A stretch of 64,000 nt of DNA from Pseudoxanthomonas sp. 3HH-4 (GTDB lineage: Bacteria; Pseudomonadota; Gammaproteobacteria; Xanthomonadales; Xanthomonadaceae), in assembly GCF_006716465.1 (NCBI RefSeq), contig NZ_VFPB01000005.1, positions 372,001 through 436,000 of the forward strand, written 5' to 3'. Shown here in pieces: positions 37,402 through 46,216 of this stretch (positions are counted from its first letter, which is position 1; each line of letters starts with the position of its first letter). Below the pieces are notes generated by a model. The model was not told where the DNA came from. It made no database searches and saw only the letters and a program-made list of their open reading frames with translations. Made by a program: the position numbers and the translations under genes.

Positions 37402-37983
37402 TCAGGCATGGGGCGTCCAGTCGCTGAGCAGCGCCGCGGGATCGGGGCGTTCGCGTTCGGGGGCGTCCAGCTGCGGTGTGCCGATGTGGATGAAGCCGGC
37501 GATCTTCTCGTTCGCAGCCAGGCCGAGCGTTTCCGCCACGGCATCGTCGTACGCCATCCAGCCGGTCAGCCATTGCGCGCCGAAGCCGAGTGCCTGCGCG
37601 GATTGCAGCAGGGCAAAGCAGACGCTGCCCGCAGTGAGCAGTTGCTCCTGCTCCGGCACCTTGTGGCCCGAGATGAGGTGCGCGACCACGGTGATGATGA
37701 CCGGTGCGTGCGAGAAGCGCGCGCGGTCCTTCGCGACCACGGCGTCCGCCGCGGCGGGATCGAGATGCAAGGTGCGTGCCGCCAGGTGTTCGCCGAGCGC
37801 ATGCCGCGCTTCGCCCTGGATGCGGAGGAAGCGGAACGGCACCAGCTTGCCGTGATCCGGTACGCGGACCGCGGAAGCGAGCATCCGGAGCAACGTGGCA
37901 TCGTCAGGGCCGGGGGTGCCGAGCTGTTTGGAGGGCACGGAACGGCGTGCGTCGAGGAAGCGCAGGGGATCGGTAAGCGACAT
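37402..37983 (-). CDS. YdjA-like nitroreductase family protein
   Basis: FMN-dependent oxidoreductase of 193 aa. The N-terminal RRSVPSKQLGTPGPDDATL, the APVIITVVAHLI strand, SVCFALLQSAQALGFGAQWLTGW and IGTPQLDAPERERP tail match the short YdjA-type minimal nitroreductases, which bind FMN between two subunits. The physiological substrate is unknown. It precedes the exonuclease gene by 10 bp on the same strand and is divergent from the DUF1631 gene. Confidence 0.92.
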   Translation of the reverse strand: MSLTDPLRFLDARRSVPSKQLGTPGPDDATLLRMLASAVRVPDHGKLVPFRFLRIQGEARHALGEHLAARTLHLDPAAADAVVAKDRARFSHAPVIITVVAHLISGHKVPEQEQLLTAGSVCFALLQSAQALGFGAQWLTGWMAYDDAVAETLGLAANEKIAGFIHIGTPQLDAPERERPDPAALLSDWTPHA

Positions 37984-38137
37984 GCGTCAAGTTTACCGTG
38001 TCACATCTTGTTGCATGGCACTAAAATGACGAGGCCATCACGGTTGCCGGTCCGCCGGATTTCCTACGATGTCATCGCGGATCCCCGGTCCGTATCCCCC
38101 GAACTCCTTTCGCCTGCCAAGGCGGGGAACCTTGCGC

Positions 38138-40450
38138 ATGTCGAACGTCCTCAATATCGCCGATCGGCCCGGTCGCGACACGCGTCTGCTGGATCAGGCG
38201 CGTGATGCGGCGATCCCGCCGCTGGTGGACGCCTTCGCGGTGGCGCTGGGTCGTTTCGACGATGCGCTATTCGACCGTGCCGAGCGGGCCGGCCCCTCGC
38301 AGATGGCCTTCCTGGATGCGATGCGTGAACTGCGCCGTCGCCGCGAAGACATCATCGTGCGCTTCCGCGCCCATCTGCAGCGAGCCTGGAGCGCGCTGCA
38401 GGAAGGGCAGCCACTGTCCATGGAGAGCGCATTCGCACAAGGGTCGGAGGACGGACTGACCCTGATAACGGACCAGGAGCTGGAGTCCCGGCTGGCCGTA
38501 CGCAACCTGGCCAGCGTGATCCAGCGCGACTGCAAGCCCGTCCTCGCCCGGCTGGACCGCCGCCTGGGCTGGATCGCCGGCAATGTCGTGCTGGACGTGG
38601 AGCTCAACCCCATCGGCCCCGAGCACATCGGCGTGGCCGTCCACCAGGCGTTCTCGGCGTGCGATCTCACGCCCGAGGTCCGGCTGGTGGTGATCAAGCT
38701 GTGCGAACGGGACCTGGTGCCCGCGATCGCGCGCATCTATGCGTCGTTGGACCAACGGCTCATGCAGGTTGGCGTGATGCCGGAACTGCCGTCGCGCCGC
38801 GCACCGAAGCCGGAAGCTGGCGCGGCGCCGGACATGGAGAACGAGGGTGAAGGCGGCGAGGAGCCCGGCGCACCTGCGTGGGCAGCGCGTTTCCTCAATC
38901 GCATGGCCGGCGTGAGCCGTGGCCTCGAAGCCACGCGCGCCGCCCCGATGATGGGTGGTTTTAGCGACGTGCCGCCTGGCTACGGCGCCGCACCAGGCGC
39001 GCAAGGCGTCCTGCTTGAAGCGTTGCATCACCTGCTGCAGGAGTCGCGCCGTGGTCGCGATGCGGGCGATGCGGCGGAAGCGCGCGCGGCCGACCAGCGC
39101 CAGCGCGACCTGTCGCAGCGGGAAATGCTCTCGGTGCTGTCCCTGTTGCAGGCCACGCCCAGCGCCACGCTGCGTGCGGCGATCGGCGACAACGGCGAAT
39201 CGCTGGCGCAGCGCTTGAAGAACGAAGTGCTCAGCAGCGCCATGCAGCTCGGCGTGGACCCCTCCACCGCGCGCCTGGCGCCCGTCGACGAGGATGCGAT
39301 AGACCTGGTCGGCATGCTGTTCGACGTGATGCTGGACGAGCGCGACCTGGAGGGCCGTCCGCGCGAACTGATCGGCCGGCTCGTGGTGCCGTTCGTCAAG
39401 GTGGCGTTGCTGGACCGGCGCATGTTCGTGCAGAAGACCCATCCCGCGCGACGCCTGCTCAACGTGCTGGCGGAGGCCTGCGAGGGCAACAACGGCGAGA
39501 GCGCGGCCGAACGCACGCTGCTCACCAAGGTGGAAGAGGTCGTCGACCGCCTGGTCGCCGAGTTCAACGAGAACCTCGCGATCTTCCTGACGCTGGAGGA
39601 AGAGTTCCGTGCGTTCCTGGAACAGCATCGCCGCCGCATCGAGATCGCGGAACGCCGTGCCGCCGAGATCCAGCGCGGGCAGGAGCGTCTGGAAGCTGCG
39701 CGCGCGCGCATGAGCGCCGAGCTGGACGAACGCCTTGCGGATCGTCGCGTGCCGCAGGCCATCGAGGATTTCCTGCGCCAGCCGTGGGCGCACCATGTCA
39801 CCATGACGGTGCTGCGCGAAGGCGAGGAAGGCGAGGGCCTGCGCGAATCGCTCACACTGGCGGACGGCGTGCTGGAGGAACTCACCGAAGCGCAGCGCCA
39901 TGTCATCGGCAAGCCCTGGTTGCAGGCGTGGCGACCGGCGTTGCTGAAGGTGTTCGCCAGCGTCGGCATGAATCAGGATGCCGCGGGCGGCGCTGTGGAT
40001 GCATTGCACGACACGCTGCAGGCGGTGGCCGCAGCGCGTCCCGACCTGGAAAAGGCGCTGCCGGAACTGCCGCAGGTGGTGCTGCCGAAGCCGGTCATCG
40101 ACGAGGAAGCCACGCCGATCCAACTGGTCGCGGGCGCGGATACGCTCGAATTCGACCACAGCGATGCGGACCATTTCCGCAATCTTGCGATCGGCACCTG
40201 GCTGGACTTCATCGACAAGGACAACAAGGTGCAGGCGGGCAAGCTGTCGTGGGTCAGCCCGATCTCCTCGCGCCTGCTGTTCGTCAATCGTCGCGGCGTA
40301 CGCTTCTGCGTTGCCTCGCCGGAAGAACTGGCCGCGATGGTGCGCCTGGGGCGCCTGCGCACGCACCAGAGCGAGGACGCCTTCGACAGTGCCATGCAGG
40401 GCGTGATCGAGCGCCTCGAGCCCACCCCGTCTCCCGCCGCGGCGGTCTGA
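38138..40450 (+). CDS. DUF1631 family protein
   Basis: Large soluble protein of 770 aa covering the full DUF1631 family, sometimes misnamed thymidine phosphorylase. It is mostly helical, with a charged coiled-coil-like stretch (about 485-550, rich in Glu and Arg: EFRAFLEQHRRRIEIAERRA) and a C-terminal beta-rich part (about 685-745) that includes GTWLDFIDKDNKVQAGKLS and NRRGVRFCVAS, PilZ-like in rhythm, which might bind c-di-GMP; the classical RxxxR motif is not evident. The start at 38138 drops 23 unlikely residues encoded upstream. No operon partner is clear. Confidence 0.85.
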   Translation: MSNVLNIADRPGRDTRLLDQARDAAIPPLVDAFAVALGRFDDALFDRAERAGPSQMAFLDAMRELRRRREDIIVRFRAHLQRAWSALQEGQPLSMESAFAQGSEDGLTLITDQELESRLAVRNLASVIQRDCKPVLARLDRRLGWIAGNVVLDVELNPIGPEHIGVAVHQAFSACDLTPEVRLVVIKLCERDLVPAIARIYASLDQRLMQVGVMPELPSRRAPKPEAGAAPDMENEGEGGEEPGAPAWAARFLNRMAGVSRGLEATRAAPMMGGFSDVPPGYGAAPGAQGVLLEALHHLLQESRRGRDAGDAAEARAADQRQRDLSQREMLSVLSLLQATPSATLRAAIGDNGESLAQRLKNEVLSSAMQLGVDPSTARLAPVDEDAIDLVGMLFDVMLDERDLEGRPRELIGRLVVPFVKVALLDRRMFVQKTHPARRLLNVLAEACEGNNGESAAERTLLTKVEEVVDRLVAEFNENLAIFLTLEEEFRAFLEQHRRRIEIAERRAAEIQRGQERLEAARARMSAELDERLADRRVPQAIEDFLRQPWAHHVTMTVLREGEEGEGLRESLTLADGVLEELTEAQRHVIGKPWLQAWRPALLKVFASVGMNQDAAGGAVDALHDTLQAVAAARPDLEKALPELPQVVLPKPVIDEEATPIQLVAGADTLEFDHSDADHFRNLAIGTWLDFIDKDNKVQAGKLSWVSPISSRLLFVNRRGVRFCVASPEELAAMVRLGRLRTHQSEDAFDSAMQGVIERLEPTPSPAAAV

Positions 40451-40541
40451 CCGCGAGACCGACCGCCGGTCCTCCGCTTCCGCGCGGAGATGCCACGCTC
40501 TGTTAGCATCCCGACACGGATGACCTAACGACGAGGGGCGC

Positions 40542-41648
40542 ATGGCGGTCGAAGTTCGGGTACTGAAGGAAACCGCGACCGGTGAGCGCCGCGTGGCTGC
40601 GACGCCGGAAACGGTCCGCAAGATGCTGGCCGCAGGCGCACGGGTGACCGTGGAGCGCGGTGCTGGCCAGGCGGCCGGTTTCGTCGATCAGGCGTATGCC
40701 GATGCGGGGGCGGAGATTGTCGATGGCGAAGGCCGGGAGGGTGCCGACCTGCTGCTCTGCGTGCAGCCGCCGGCGCCCGACGCCATCCGCCATTTCAAGA
40801 TGGGCGCCACGCTGGTGGGCGTGCTGCAGCCATCCGCCGATCCCGCGCGCGACGAAGCGCTTCGCGCACGCGGCATCCAGGCGTTCCCGCTCGAGCGGCT
40901 GCCGCGCACCACGCGCGCGCAGGCGATGGACGTGTTGAGTTCGCAGGCGGGCATGGCCGGTTACAAGGCGGTCTTGATCGCCGCGCAGCTCGCACCGCGC
41001 TTCTTCCCGATGCTGACCACGGCCGCGGGCACCATCCGGCCATCGAAGGTGTTGATCGTGGGCGCCGGCGTGGCGGGCCTGCAGGGCGTCGCCACGGCCA
41101 AGCGCCTCGGCGCACAGGTGGAGGGCTTCGACGTGCGTCCGGAAACGCGCGAGCAGATCGAATCGCTGGGCGGGAAATTCCTCGACCTGGGCGTCAGCGC
41201 GGCGGGCGATGGCGGGTATGCGCGCCAGCTGACCGATGAAGAGCGTGCATTGCAGCAGCAGCGACTGGCGGATCACCTGAAGGGTATCGATGTGGTGGTG
41301 TGCACCGCGGCGGTGCCCGGCCGGCCCGCGCCGAAGATCATCAGTGCCGCGATGGTGGCGGGCATGAAGCCCGGCAGTGTCATCGTCGACCTGGCCGCCG
41401 AAACCGGAGGCAACTGCGAACTTACCCGGCCGGGCGAGACCTACGACCACCAGGGCGTGACTCTGGCAGGGCCACTGAATCTCGCCAGTCTCGGCGCTGT
41501 CCACGCCAGCGAGATGTATGCCCGCAACGTGCTCAACTTCGTGTCGCTGTTCGTCAGGGAAGGTGCGCTGCAGTTCGACTGGGACGACGAACTGCTGGCG
41601 AAGACGGTGTGGCCGGAAAGACCATCGGCGACGCCGGCTGCGGCCTGA
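40542..41648 (+). CDS. pntAA: NAD(P) transhydrogenase subunit alpha part 1
   Basis: NAD(H)-binding dI component of the proton-translocating transhydrogenase, 368 aa. It begins EVRVLKETATGERRVAATPETV and carries the Rossmann motif VLIVGAGVAGLQGVATAKRLGA and the AETGGNCELTRPGE block. It lacks the four C-terminal membrane helices of E. coli PntA, which are encoded separately by the gene at 43593, as in the three-subunit form. Its partners are not adjacent: a minus-strand four-gene cluster intervenes. Confidence 0.95.
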   Translation: MAVEVRVLKETATGERRVAATPETVRKMLAAGARVTVERGAGQAAGFVDQAYADAGAEIVDGEGREGADLLLCVQPPAPDAIRHFKMGATLVGVLQPSADPARDEALRARGIQAFPLERLPRTTRAQAMDVLSSQAGMAGYKAVLIAAQLAPRFFPMLTTAAGTIRPSKVLIVGAGVAGLQGVATAKRLGAQVEGFDVRPETREQIESLGGKFLDLGVSAAGDGGYARQLTDEERALQQQRLADHLKGIDVVVCTAAVPGRPAPKIISAAMVAGMKPGSVIVDLAAETGGNCELTRPGETYDHQGVTLAGPLNLASLGAVHASEMYARNVLNFVSLFVREGALQFDWDDELLAKTVWPERPSATPAAA

Positions 41649-41657
41649 GGGCCGCCT

Positions 41658-42101
41658 TCAACGGTCTGGCCGCCGGTCACGCTCGCGCGGCGGCGGCGCG
41701 TTGTCGCGCATCCAGGCCTCGCGCTGTTCGGGCGTCATCTTCTTCCACTGCTCGCGCAGGTCGGCGCGCTGCTCGGGGGTGAGCGTCTTCATGCGGCCGT
41801 AGAGCGCACGCGCCTGGCGGCGTTGCTCCGGGTTCATGCCCTCGAAACGCTTCATGCCATGCCGTGCCTGTGCACGTTGTTCCGGCGTGAGGGCCTGCCA
41901 GCGCTGGGCGCGCTCCATCATGCGCCGACGCTCGTCCGGCTCGCGGTTCCAGCGATCGCGCACGGGTGCGATGAGCGCTTCGCGTTGCTGGGGCGTCAGC
42001 TTATCCCACTCAGGCAGCGGCGCGGGCGTGGACTGCGCCCATGCGTGGCCGCTGGCAAGCAGCAGGCCGAGGACGAAAAGACGGGTGGCGCGGGCAATCA
42101 T
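41658..42101 (-). CDS. DUF3106 family secreted protein
   Basis: Protein of 147 aa with a signal peptide (about 1-22, ending AWA) and a helical, Gln/Arg/Glu-rich domain with repeated LTPEQR and MNPEQR motifs, the DUF3106 pattern. It is likely periplasmic and helical; function unknown. The ATG overlaps the upstream gene's stop by four bases (ATGA), and it ends the sigma-factor transcription unit. The ORF can be extended to 42149, but without a signal peptide. Confidence 0.85.
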   Translation of the reverse strand: MIARATRLFVLGLLLASGHAWAQSTPAPLPEWDKLTPQQREALIAPVRDRWNREPDERRRMMERAQRWQALTPEQRAQARHGMKRFEGMNPEQRRQARALYGRMKTLTPEQRADLREQWKKMTPEQREAWMRDNAPPPRERDRRPDR

Positions 42102-42502
42102 GGGGTCGACTCCATGGCGAGGGGCTGGGCATCGGCCGATGCCAGCCACAGATACAGGTCGGGGTCTTCATCGAGCGCGCTGGGGACGCCGAGCGCGTCG
42201 GCAGTGATGTCGCTGGCCTGGGCATTCGACGATGTCGTGGCCACCGAGGAGGGCACAGGCGCATCCGGCGCACGCGGCAGCCACTGCAATCCAAGCCCCA
42301 CCGCGAGCACCGCAGAGAAAGCTGTTGCCGTCAGCCAGCCCCAGGCGCGCGGAGTGCCGGCCGCTGGCGCGCGACGCTGGTTCTCGTGGCGGGCGGTCCG
42401 CAGCCGCAGCAGCGTCTGTGGCGACACATGCGCCACAGCAGCCTGGTGCAGGCGACGGGCCTGCTGGTCGAGGCCATGGCCGTTGTCGTGGGCGGGGTTC
42501 AT
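42098..42502 (-). CDS. DUF3619 family membrane protein, likely anti-sigma factor
   Basis: Protein of 134 aa with a cytoplasmic N-terminal segment (about 1-52, LDQQARRLHQAAVAHVSPQT), one transmembrane helix (about 54-74) and a periplasmic tail of some 60 residues that is acidic at its end. This layout, and its position translationally coupled to a sigma-factor gene (ATGA overlap), suggests an anti-sigma factor; the family is annotated DUF3619. No zinc-binding HxxxCxxC motif is present, so it is not a ZAS-type anti-sigma factor. Confidence 0.8.
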   Translation of the reverse strand: MNPAHDNGHGLDQQARRLHQAAVAHVSPQTLLRLRTARHENQRRAPAAGTPRAWGWLTATAFSAVLAVGLGLQWLPRAPDAPVPSSVATTSSNAQASDITADALGVPSALDEDPDLYLWLASADAQPLAMESTP

Positions 42503-43068
42503 CGGAATTCCTCCAGTTGCCGTTGCAGGGCATCGCGCGCACGGGACAGGTGCGTCTTCACCGATCCCTCCGAGCAGCCCATCGCGCGCGCCGTGTCGGC
42601 CACATCCAGTTCTTCCAGCACGCGCAGGGTAAAGGCTTCGCGCTGCCGGGCGGGCAGATTGCGCAGGGCTCCCACGAGCCGCGCGTAGGCTTCACGTTGG
42701 TCGTGCGCCTGCGAGGGGCCGGCGCCGTGGTCGGGCGCCCAGTCCACTGGGCCTTCTTCGCCGCGGTCGCCGGTCGGCAGCAGCCAGCGCAGCCGGAAGC
42801 CGGCGCGGCGCTGCAGATCGACGATGCGCCGGCGCAGGATGCTCCAGAACAGGGGCGTCCATTCCGCAGCGGGGCGGTCGGCGTACACTAGCATCTTCAT
42901 CATGGCGTCCTGCACGGCGTCCAGCGCATCCTCGCGATGGCGCAGGCCGGCTTCGGCGAAGCGGAACGCGCGCGGCCCGATGTCGGCCAGGAACAGATCC
43001 AGCGTCGCCGCCAGCGGGCTGGACGGTGACGTTTCCGGCGACGGACTGGGGGCGGTGCTCACCAACAT
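42499..43068 (-). CDS. ECF-type RNA polymerase sigma factor
   Basis: Sigma-70 family factor of 189 aa. Region 2 is seen in REDALDAVQDAMMKMLVYA and WTPLFWSILRRRIVDLQRR; region 4 in LPARQREAFTLRVLEELDVADTARAMGCSEGSVKTHLSRARDAL, the helix-turn-helix that reads -35 elements. The acidic-proline N-terminus and the region between 2 and 4 are longer than in minimal ECF factors. It is coupled to a DUF3619 membrane protein and a DUF3106 periplasmic protein, an arrangement seen in several beta- and gammaproteobacteria. Confidence 0.93.
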   Translation of the reverse strand: MLVSTAPSPSPETSPSSPLAATLDLFLADIGPRAFRFAEAGLRHREDALDAVQDAMMKMLVYADRPAAEWTPLFWSILRRRIVDLQRRAGFRLRWLLPTGDRGEEGPVDWAPDHGAGPSQAHDQREAYARLVGALRNLPARQREAFTLRVLEELDVADTARAMGCSEGSVKTHLSRARDALQRQLEEFR

Positions 43069-43091
43069 AGCTTAGCGGCCGGGGGCGTGAA

Positions 43092-43427
43092 TCAGCCGCG
43101 ACGATCCAGGCGGCGGTCGATGCGGTCGCCGCGACGGTCCCAATGCGCTTCGGCGCGCTCGCCCTTGCGATCCAGGCGGAGGTCGATCCGGTCGCCACGG
43201 CGCTCCAGGTGCTTCGCGGCGCGGGGATGGCCATGGGTGTCGGCCCATCGCGCGCTGCGGTCGAAGCGCCGCTCAATGCGGTCGCCGCGCGCATCCATGC
43301 GGTGCTCCACGCGGTCGCCCTTGCGATCCAGCCGGTGGTCGATGCGATCTCCTGCATCGCGCGCGGAGGCGACGCCAGTGGTGCCCAGCAGCAGTAAGGT
43401 CAGTACCAACAGTGACATGCGCTTCAT
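43092..43427 (-). CDS. secreted mixed-charge repeat protein
   Basis: Protein of 111 aa: a signal peptide (about 1-22, ending ASA) followed by a mature part of about 89 residues built almost entirely from Asp, Arg, His, Glu and Gly. An 11-residue unit of the type RGDRIDxRLDR recurs at least five times, with a break around ARWADTHGHPRAAKHL. The pattern would form a long, highly charged helix. It is 23 bp upstream of the sigma-factor gene on the same strand and may be in its regulon. No family is recognised. Confidence 0.75.
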   Translation of the reverse strand: MKRMSLLVLTLLLLGTTGVASARDAGDRIDHRLDRKGDRVEHRMDARGDRIERRFDRSARWADTHGHPRAAKHLERRGDRIDLRLDRKGERAEAHWDRRGDRIDRRLDRRG

Positions 43428-43592
43428 GGGCGGGTCCTCGGGGCGTTGGGGTGCAGGCATGGGAACGCAGCGCGCGGAGCATGGTTGACAGGCCGCGAGG
43501 CGACACCCGCCAGGTTCAGGTGCGGTTATGATGCGGGCACACCCTGCGCGCCGCGCTGCGGTGTCGACAACGTGGACAGGATGGGGGAGCGG

Positions 43593-43892
43593 ATGAGCGA
43601 CGGGTTCGTGGCGCTGTACATCTTCATGCTGGCGGCCATCGCCGGGCACGTGATCATTTCGCGGGTGCCGGTGATCCTGCATACGCCGTTGATGTCCGGC
43701 TCCAACTTCATCCACGGCATCGTGCTGATCGGTGCGATGGTGGTGCTGGGCCATGCCGATACCACGCTGGAGAAGGCCATCGGCTTCATTGCCGTGCTGC
43801 TGGGTGCCGGCAACGCGGCCGGTGGCTACGTGGTCACCGAGCGCATGCTGGACATGTTCAAGAGCAGCAAGAAGCCGGGAGACGCCAAATGA
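43593..43892 (+). CDS. pntAB: NAD(P) transhydrogenase subunit alpha part 2
   Basis: Membrane component of the transhydrogenase, 99 aa, with three to four hydrophobic helices: FVALYIFMLAAIAGHVII, the family stretch TPLMSGSNFIHGIVLIGAMVVLG and IGFIAVLLGAGNAAGGYVV. It corresponds to the C-terminus of fused PntA. GGGGGAG precedes the ATG at 43593; an in-frame ATG at 43581 is also possible. It overlaps pntB by four bases (ATGA) but is about 1.9 kb away from pntAA. Confidence 0.93.
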   Translation: MSDGFVALYIFMLAAIAGHVIISRVPVILHTPLMSGSNFIHGIVLIGAMVVLGHADTTLEKAIGFIAVLLGAGNAAGGYVVTERMLDMFKSSKKPGDAK

Positions 43893-45277
43893 GCGCGCTC
43901 ACCCTGGTGAAACTGAGTTACTTCGTGGCCGCCACGCTGTTCCTGCTGGGCCTGCAGCGCATGGCCAGCCCCAAGACCGCGCGCAGCGGCATCCAATGGG
44001 CCGGCGCGGGCATGCTGATCGCCACCATCGCCACGTTCTTCCTGCCGGGGCTGCACAACATCGGCCTGATGATCGCGGCCATCGTGATCGGCGTTGGCCT
44101 GAACTGGATCTGGGGCAAGAAGGTCGCCATCACCGACATGCCGCAGATGGTCGCGCTGTTCAACGGCATGGGCGGCGGTTCGGCCGCGGCCATCGGCGCG
44201 GTGGAACTGGTGCGCTATTCCGCCGGTGAACCGGCACCGTCCACGTTCACCCTCTCGCTCGCAGTCATTGGCGCGCTGATCGGCGCCGTCTCGCTGACCG
44301 GCTCGGTCATCGCCTGGGCCAAGCTCGACGGGCGCATGGACAAGCGCTACACGTTCCCGGGCCAGCAGTGGTTCAACGCGCTGGTCGCGTTGGCGGCGGT
44401 GGTCTGTGGTGTGATGGCGCTGACCACACTGGCGATGCCGTGGATTGTCGCCTTCTTCGCGCTGTCGCTGGCCCTGGGCGTATTGATGACGCTACCGATC
44501 GGCGGCGCCGACATGCCAGTGGTGATCTCGCTGTACAACGCCTTCACCGGTTTGGCGGTGGCGTTCGAAGGTTATGTGCTGGGCAACGAAGCCTTGATCA
44601 TCGCCGGCACCATGGTCGGCGCGGCCGGCATGCTGCTGACGCGGCTGATGGCCAAGGCGATGAACCGGAAGATCAGCAACGTGCTGTTCTCCAACTTCGG
44701 CGGCGGCAGCGCGGCGATGCAGGAGATCGGCGGTTCGATGAAGCCCATCGAGGCTGCCGACGTCGCCGCGATGATGGCCTACGCCGAGCGCGTGGTGATC
44801 GTGCCCGGCTACGGCCTGGCGGTGGCGCAGGCGCAGCACAAGATCTGGGAGCTGTCGCAGAAGCTGATGGATCGCGGGGTGAAGGTGAAGTTCGCCATCC
44901 ACCCGGTGGCCGGCCGCATGCCGGGCCACATGAACGTGCTGCTGGCCGAAGCCGGCGTGCCCTACGACCTGATCGCCGACATGGACGACATCAACCCCGA
45001 GTTCGCCAACACCGACGTATCCCTGGTGATCGGCGCGAACGATGTCGTGAATCCGGTCGCGAAGACCGACCCGGCCAGCCCGATCTACGGCATGCCGATC
45101 CTCGATGTGGTCAATTCGAAGAACACTATCGTCATCAAGCGCGGCAAGGGCACTGGCTTCGCCGGCATCGAGAACGCGCTGTTCTATGCCGACAACACCC
45201 GCATGCTGTACGGCGACGGGTCCGAGATGGCCAATGCGCTGGTCAGCGAACTGAAGGCACTCGACGGCGGGCACTGA
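43889..45277 (+). CDS. pntB: NAD(P) transhydrogenase subunit beta
   Basis: Proton-channel and NADP(H)-binding subunit, 462 aa. The N-terminal half has about nine membrane helices (LVKLSYFVAATLFLLGLQRM onward, including NGMGGGSAAAIGAVEL); the C-terminal domain binds NADP(H): VIVPGYGLAVAQAQHKIWEL, HPVAGRMPGHMNVLLAEAG, DVSLVIGANDVVNPVAK and IVIKRGKGTGFAGIEN. Motifs and length match the E. coli protein. It uses the proton gradient to make NADPH from NADH. Confidence 0.97.
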   Translation: MSALTLVKLSYFVAATLFLLGLQRMASPKTARSGIQWAGAGMLIATIATFFLPGLHNIGLMIAAIVIGVGLNWIWGKKVAITDMPQMVALFNGMGGGSAAAIGAVELVRYSAGEPAPSTFTLSLAVIGALIGAVSLTGSVIAWAKLDGRMDKRYTFPGQQWFNALVALAAVVCGVMALTTLAMPWIVAFFALSLALGVLMTLPIGGADMPVVISLYNAFTGLAVAFEGYVLGNEALIIAGTMVGAAGMLLTRLMAKAMNRKISNVLFSNFGGGSAAMQEIGGSMKPIEAADVAAMMAYAERVVIVPGYGLAVAQAQHKIWELSQKLMDRGVKVKFAIHPVAGRMPGHMNVLLAEAGVPYDLIADMDDINPEFANTDVSLVIGANDVVNPVAKTDPASPIYGMPILDVVNSKNTIVIKRGKGTGFAGIENALFYADNTRMLYGDGSEMANALVSELKALDGGH

Positions 45278-45322
45278 GCCCATCGTCGCTGTACACCTGC
45301 TAGCGCGAACGCGTCGCGCGGC

Positions 45323-46216
45323 TCAGGCCGCGCATGCCTCGCGCTGCGCTTCATCGCACGGCGGCAGCAGGCGGCGCACTTCCGATGTGGTCCGGCCGAA
45401 GGCGTTCTTGAAGGCGCGACAGAACGCGCTCTGGCTTTCGAAGCCCAGCATCTCGGTGATTTCGCAGATCGGCAGGCCGGTGCGGCTGACCATCTCCCAG
45501 GCCTGGCGTTCGCGCAGGCGTACGGCGTATTCGTTGGGCGTTTCGCCGAACACGCTGCGGTAGATGCGGATCAGGTGGCAGGGCGAGTAGTTCGCCATGC
45601 CTGCCAGTGCGTCCAGGTCCAGGCGCGTGTCGGGGTTGCACTCGATGGCATGGCGCACGCGCAGCAGGCGCAGCAGCGTCTGCTGCCGCCGCACCAGCGT
45701 GCGTCCGTTGCAGCGGCCGAGATGCGCCTGCACCTCGTGCTGGTGTTCCGCCAACGTCGCGCACAACGCGTCCAGCAGGGCCGGCGGATCGCCGCTCGGA
45801 CGCGTGGTGGTCGGGTGGCTGTCGCGCGCGAGCCGTGCGAACAGGCCCACCACCTCGCGTCGCATGCGTCCGCGCCACGGCAGCAGTGGCGGCCATGCGT
45901 CACCGCCGTGGCGTGCCAGCGCGTCCCACAGGCCGACGGGTCCGCACAGCGCCAGCCATGCCTGCGGTCCGAGCGCGCGGCAGCGCAGCGCGCCGTCGCG
46001 CCACACCTGCATCTGGCGCGACGGCAGGGTCCAGTCGCCGGCCCCGGCCGACAGCGCCAGCTGGCCGTGCAGCGGCCAGCAGATCGTCAGCCATCCGGCA
46101 GGCACCTCGGCCTGGGTGCCGCGTCCGCGTGCGTGCAGCAGGTGGAATCCCTCGTGGCTGAGGCGGGACGGTTCCAGCGTCTCGCCGAACCGCAGGCTGT
46201 GGTGGAGGATGCGCAT
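45323..46216 (-). CDS. AraC-family transcriptional regulator
   Basis: Regulator of 297 aa with an N-terminal cupin-like sensor region (about 10-120, including GWLTICWPLHGQLALSAG) and a C-terminal pair of helix-turn-helix motifs (about 195-290): ALAGMANYSPCHLIRIYRSV and EITEMLGFESQSAFCRAFK. It is divergent from the TPR-sulfotransferase gene and may control it, but no experimental or motif evidence fixes the target. The effector is unknown. Confidence 0.9.
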   Translation of the reverse strand: MRILHHSLRFGETLEPSRLSHEGFHLLHARGRGTQAEVPAGWLTICWPLHGQLALSAGAGDWTLPSRQMQVWRDGALRCRALGPQAWLALCGPVGLWDALARHGGDAWPPLLPWRGRMRREVVGLFARLARDSHPTTTRPSGDPPALLDALCATLAEHQHEVQAHLGRCNGRTLVRRQQTLLRLLRVRHAIECNPDTRLDLDALAGMANYSPCHLIRIYRSVFGETPNEYAVRLRERQAWEMVSRTGLPICEITEMLGFESQSAFCRAFKNAFGRTTSEVRRLLPPCDEAQREACAA

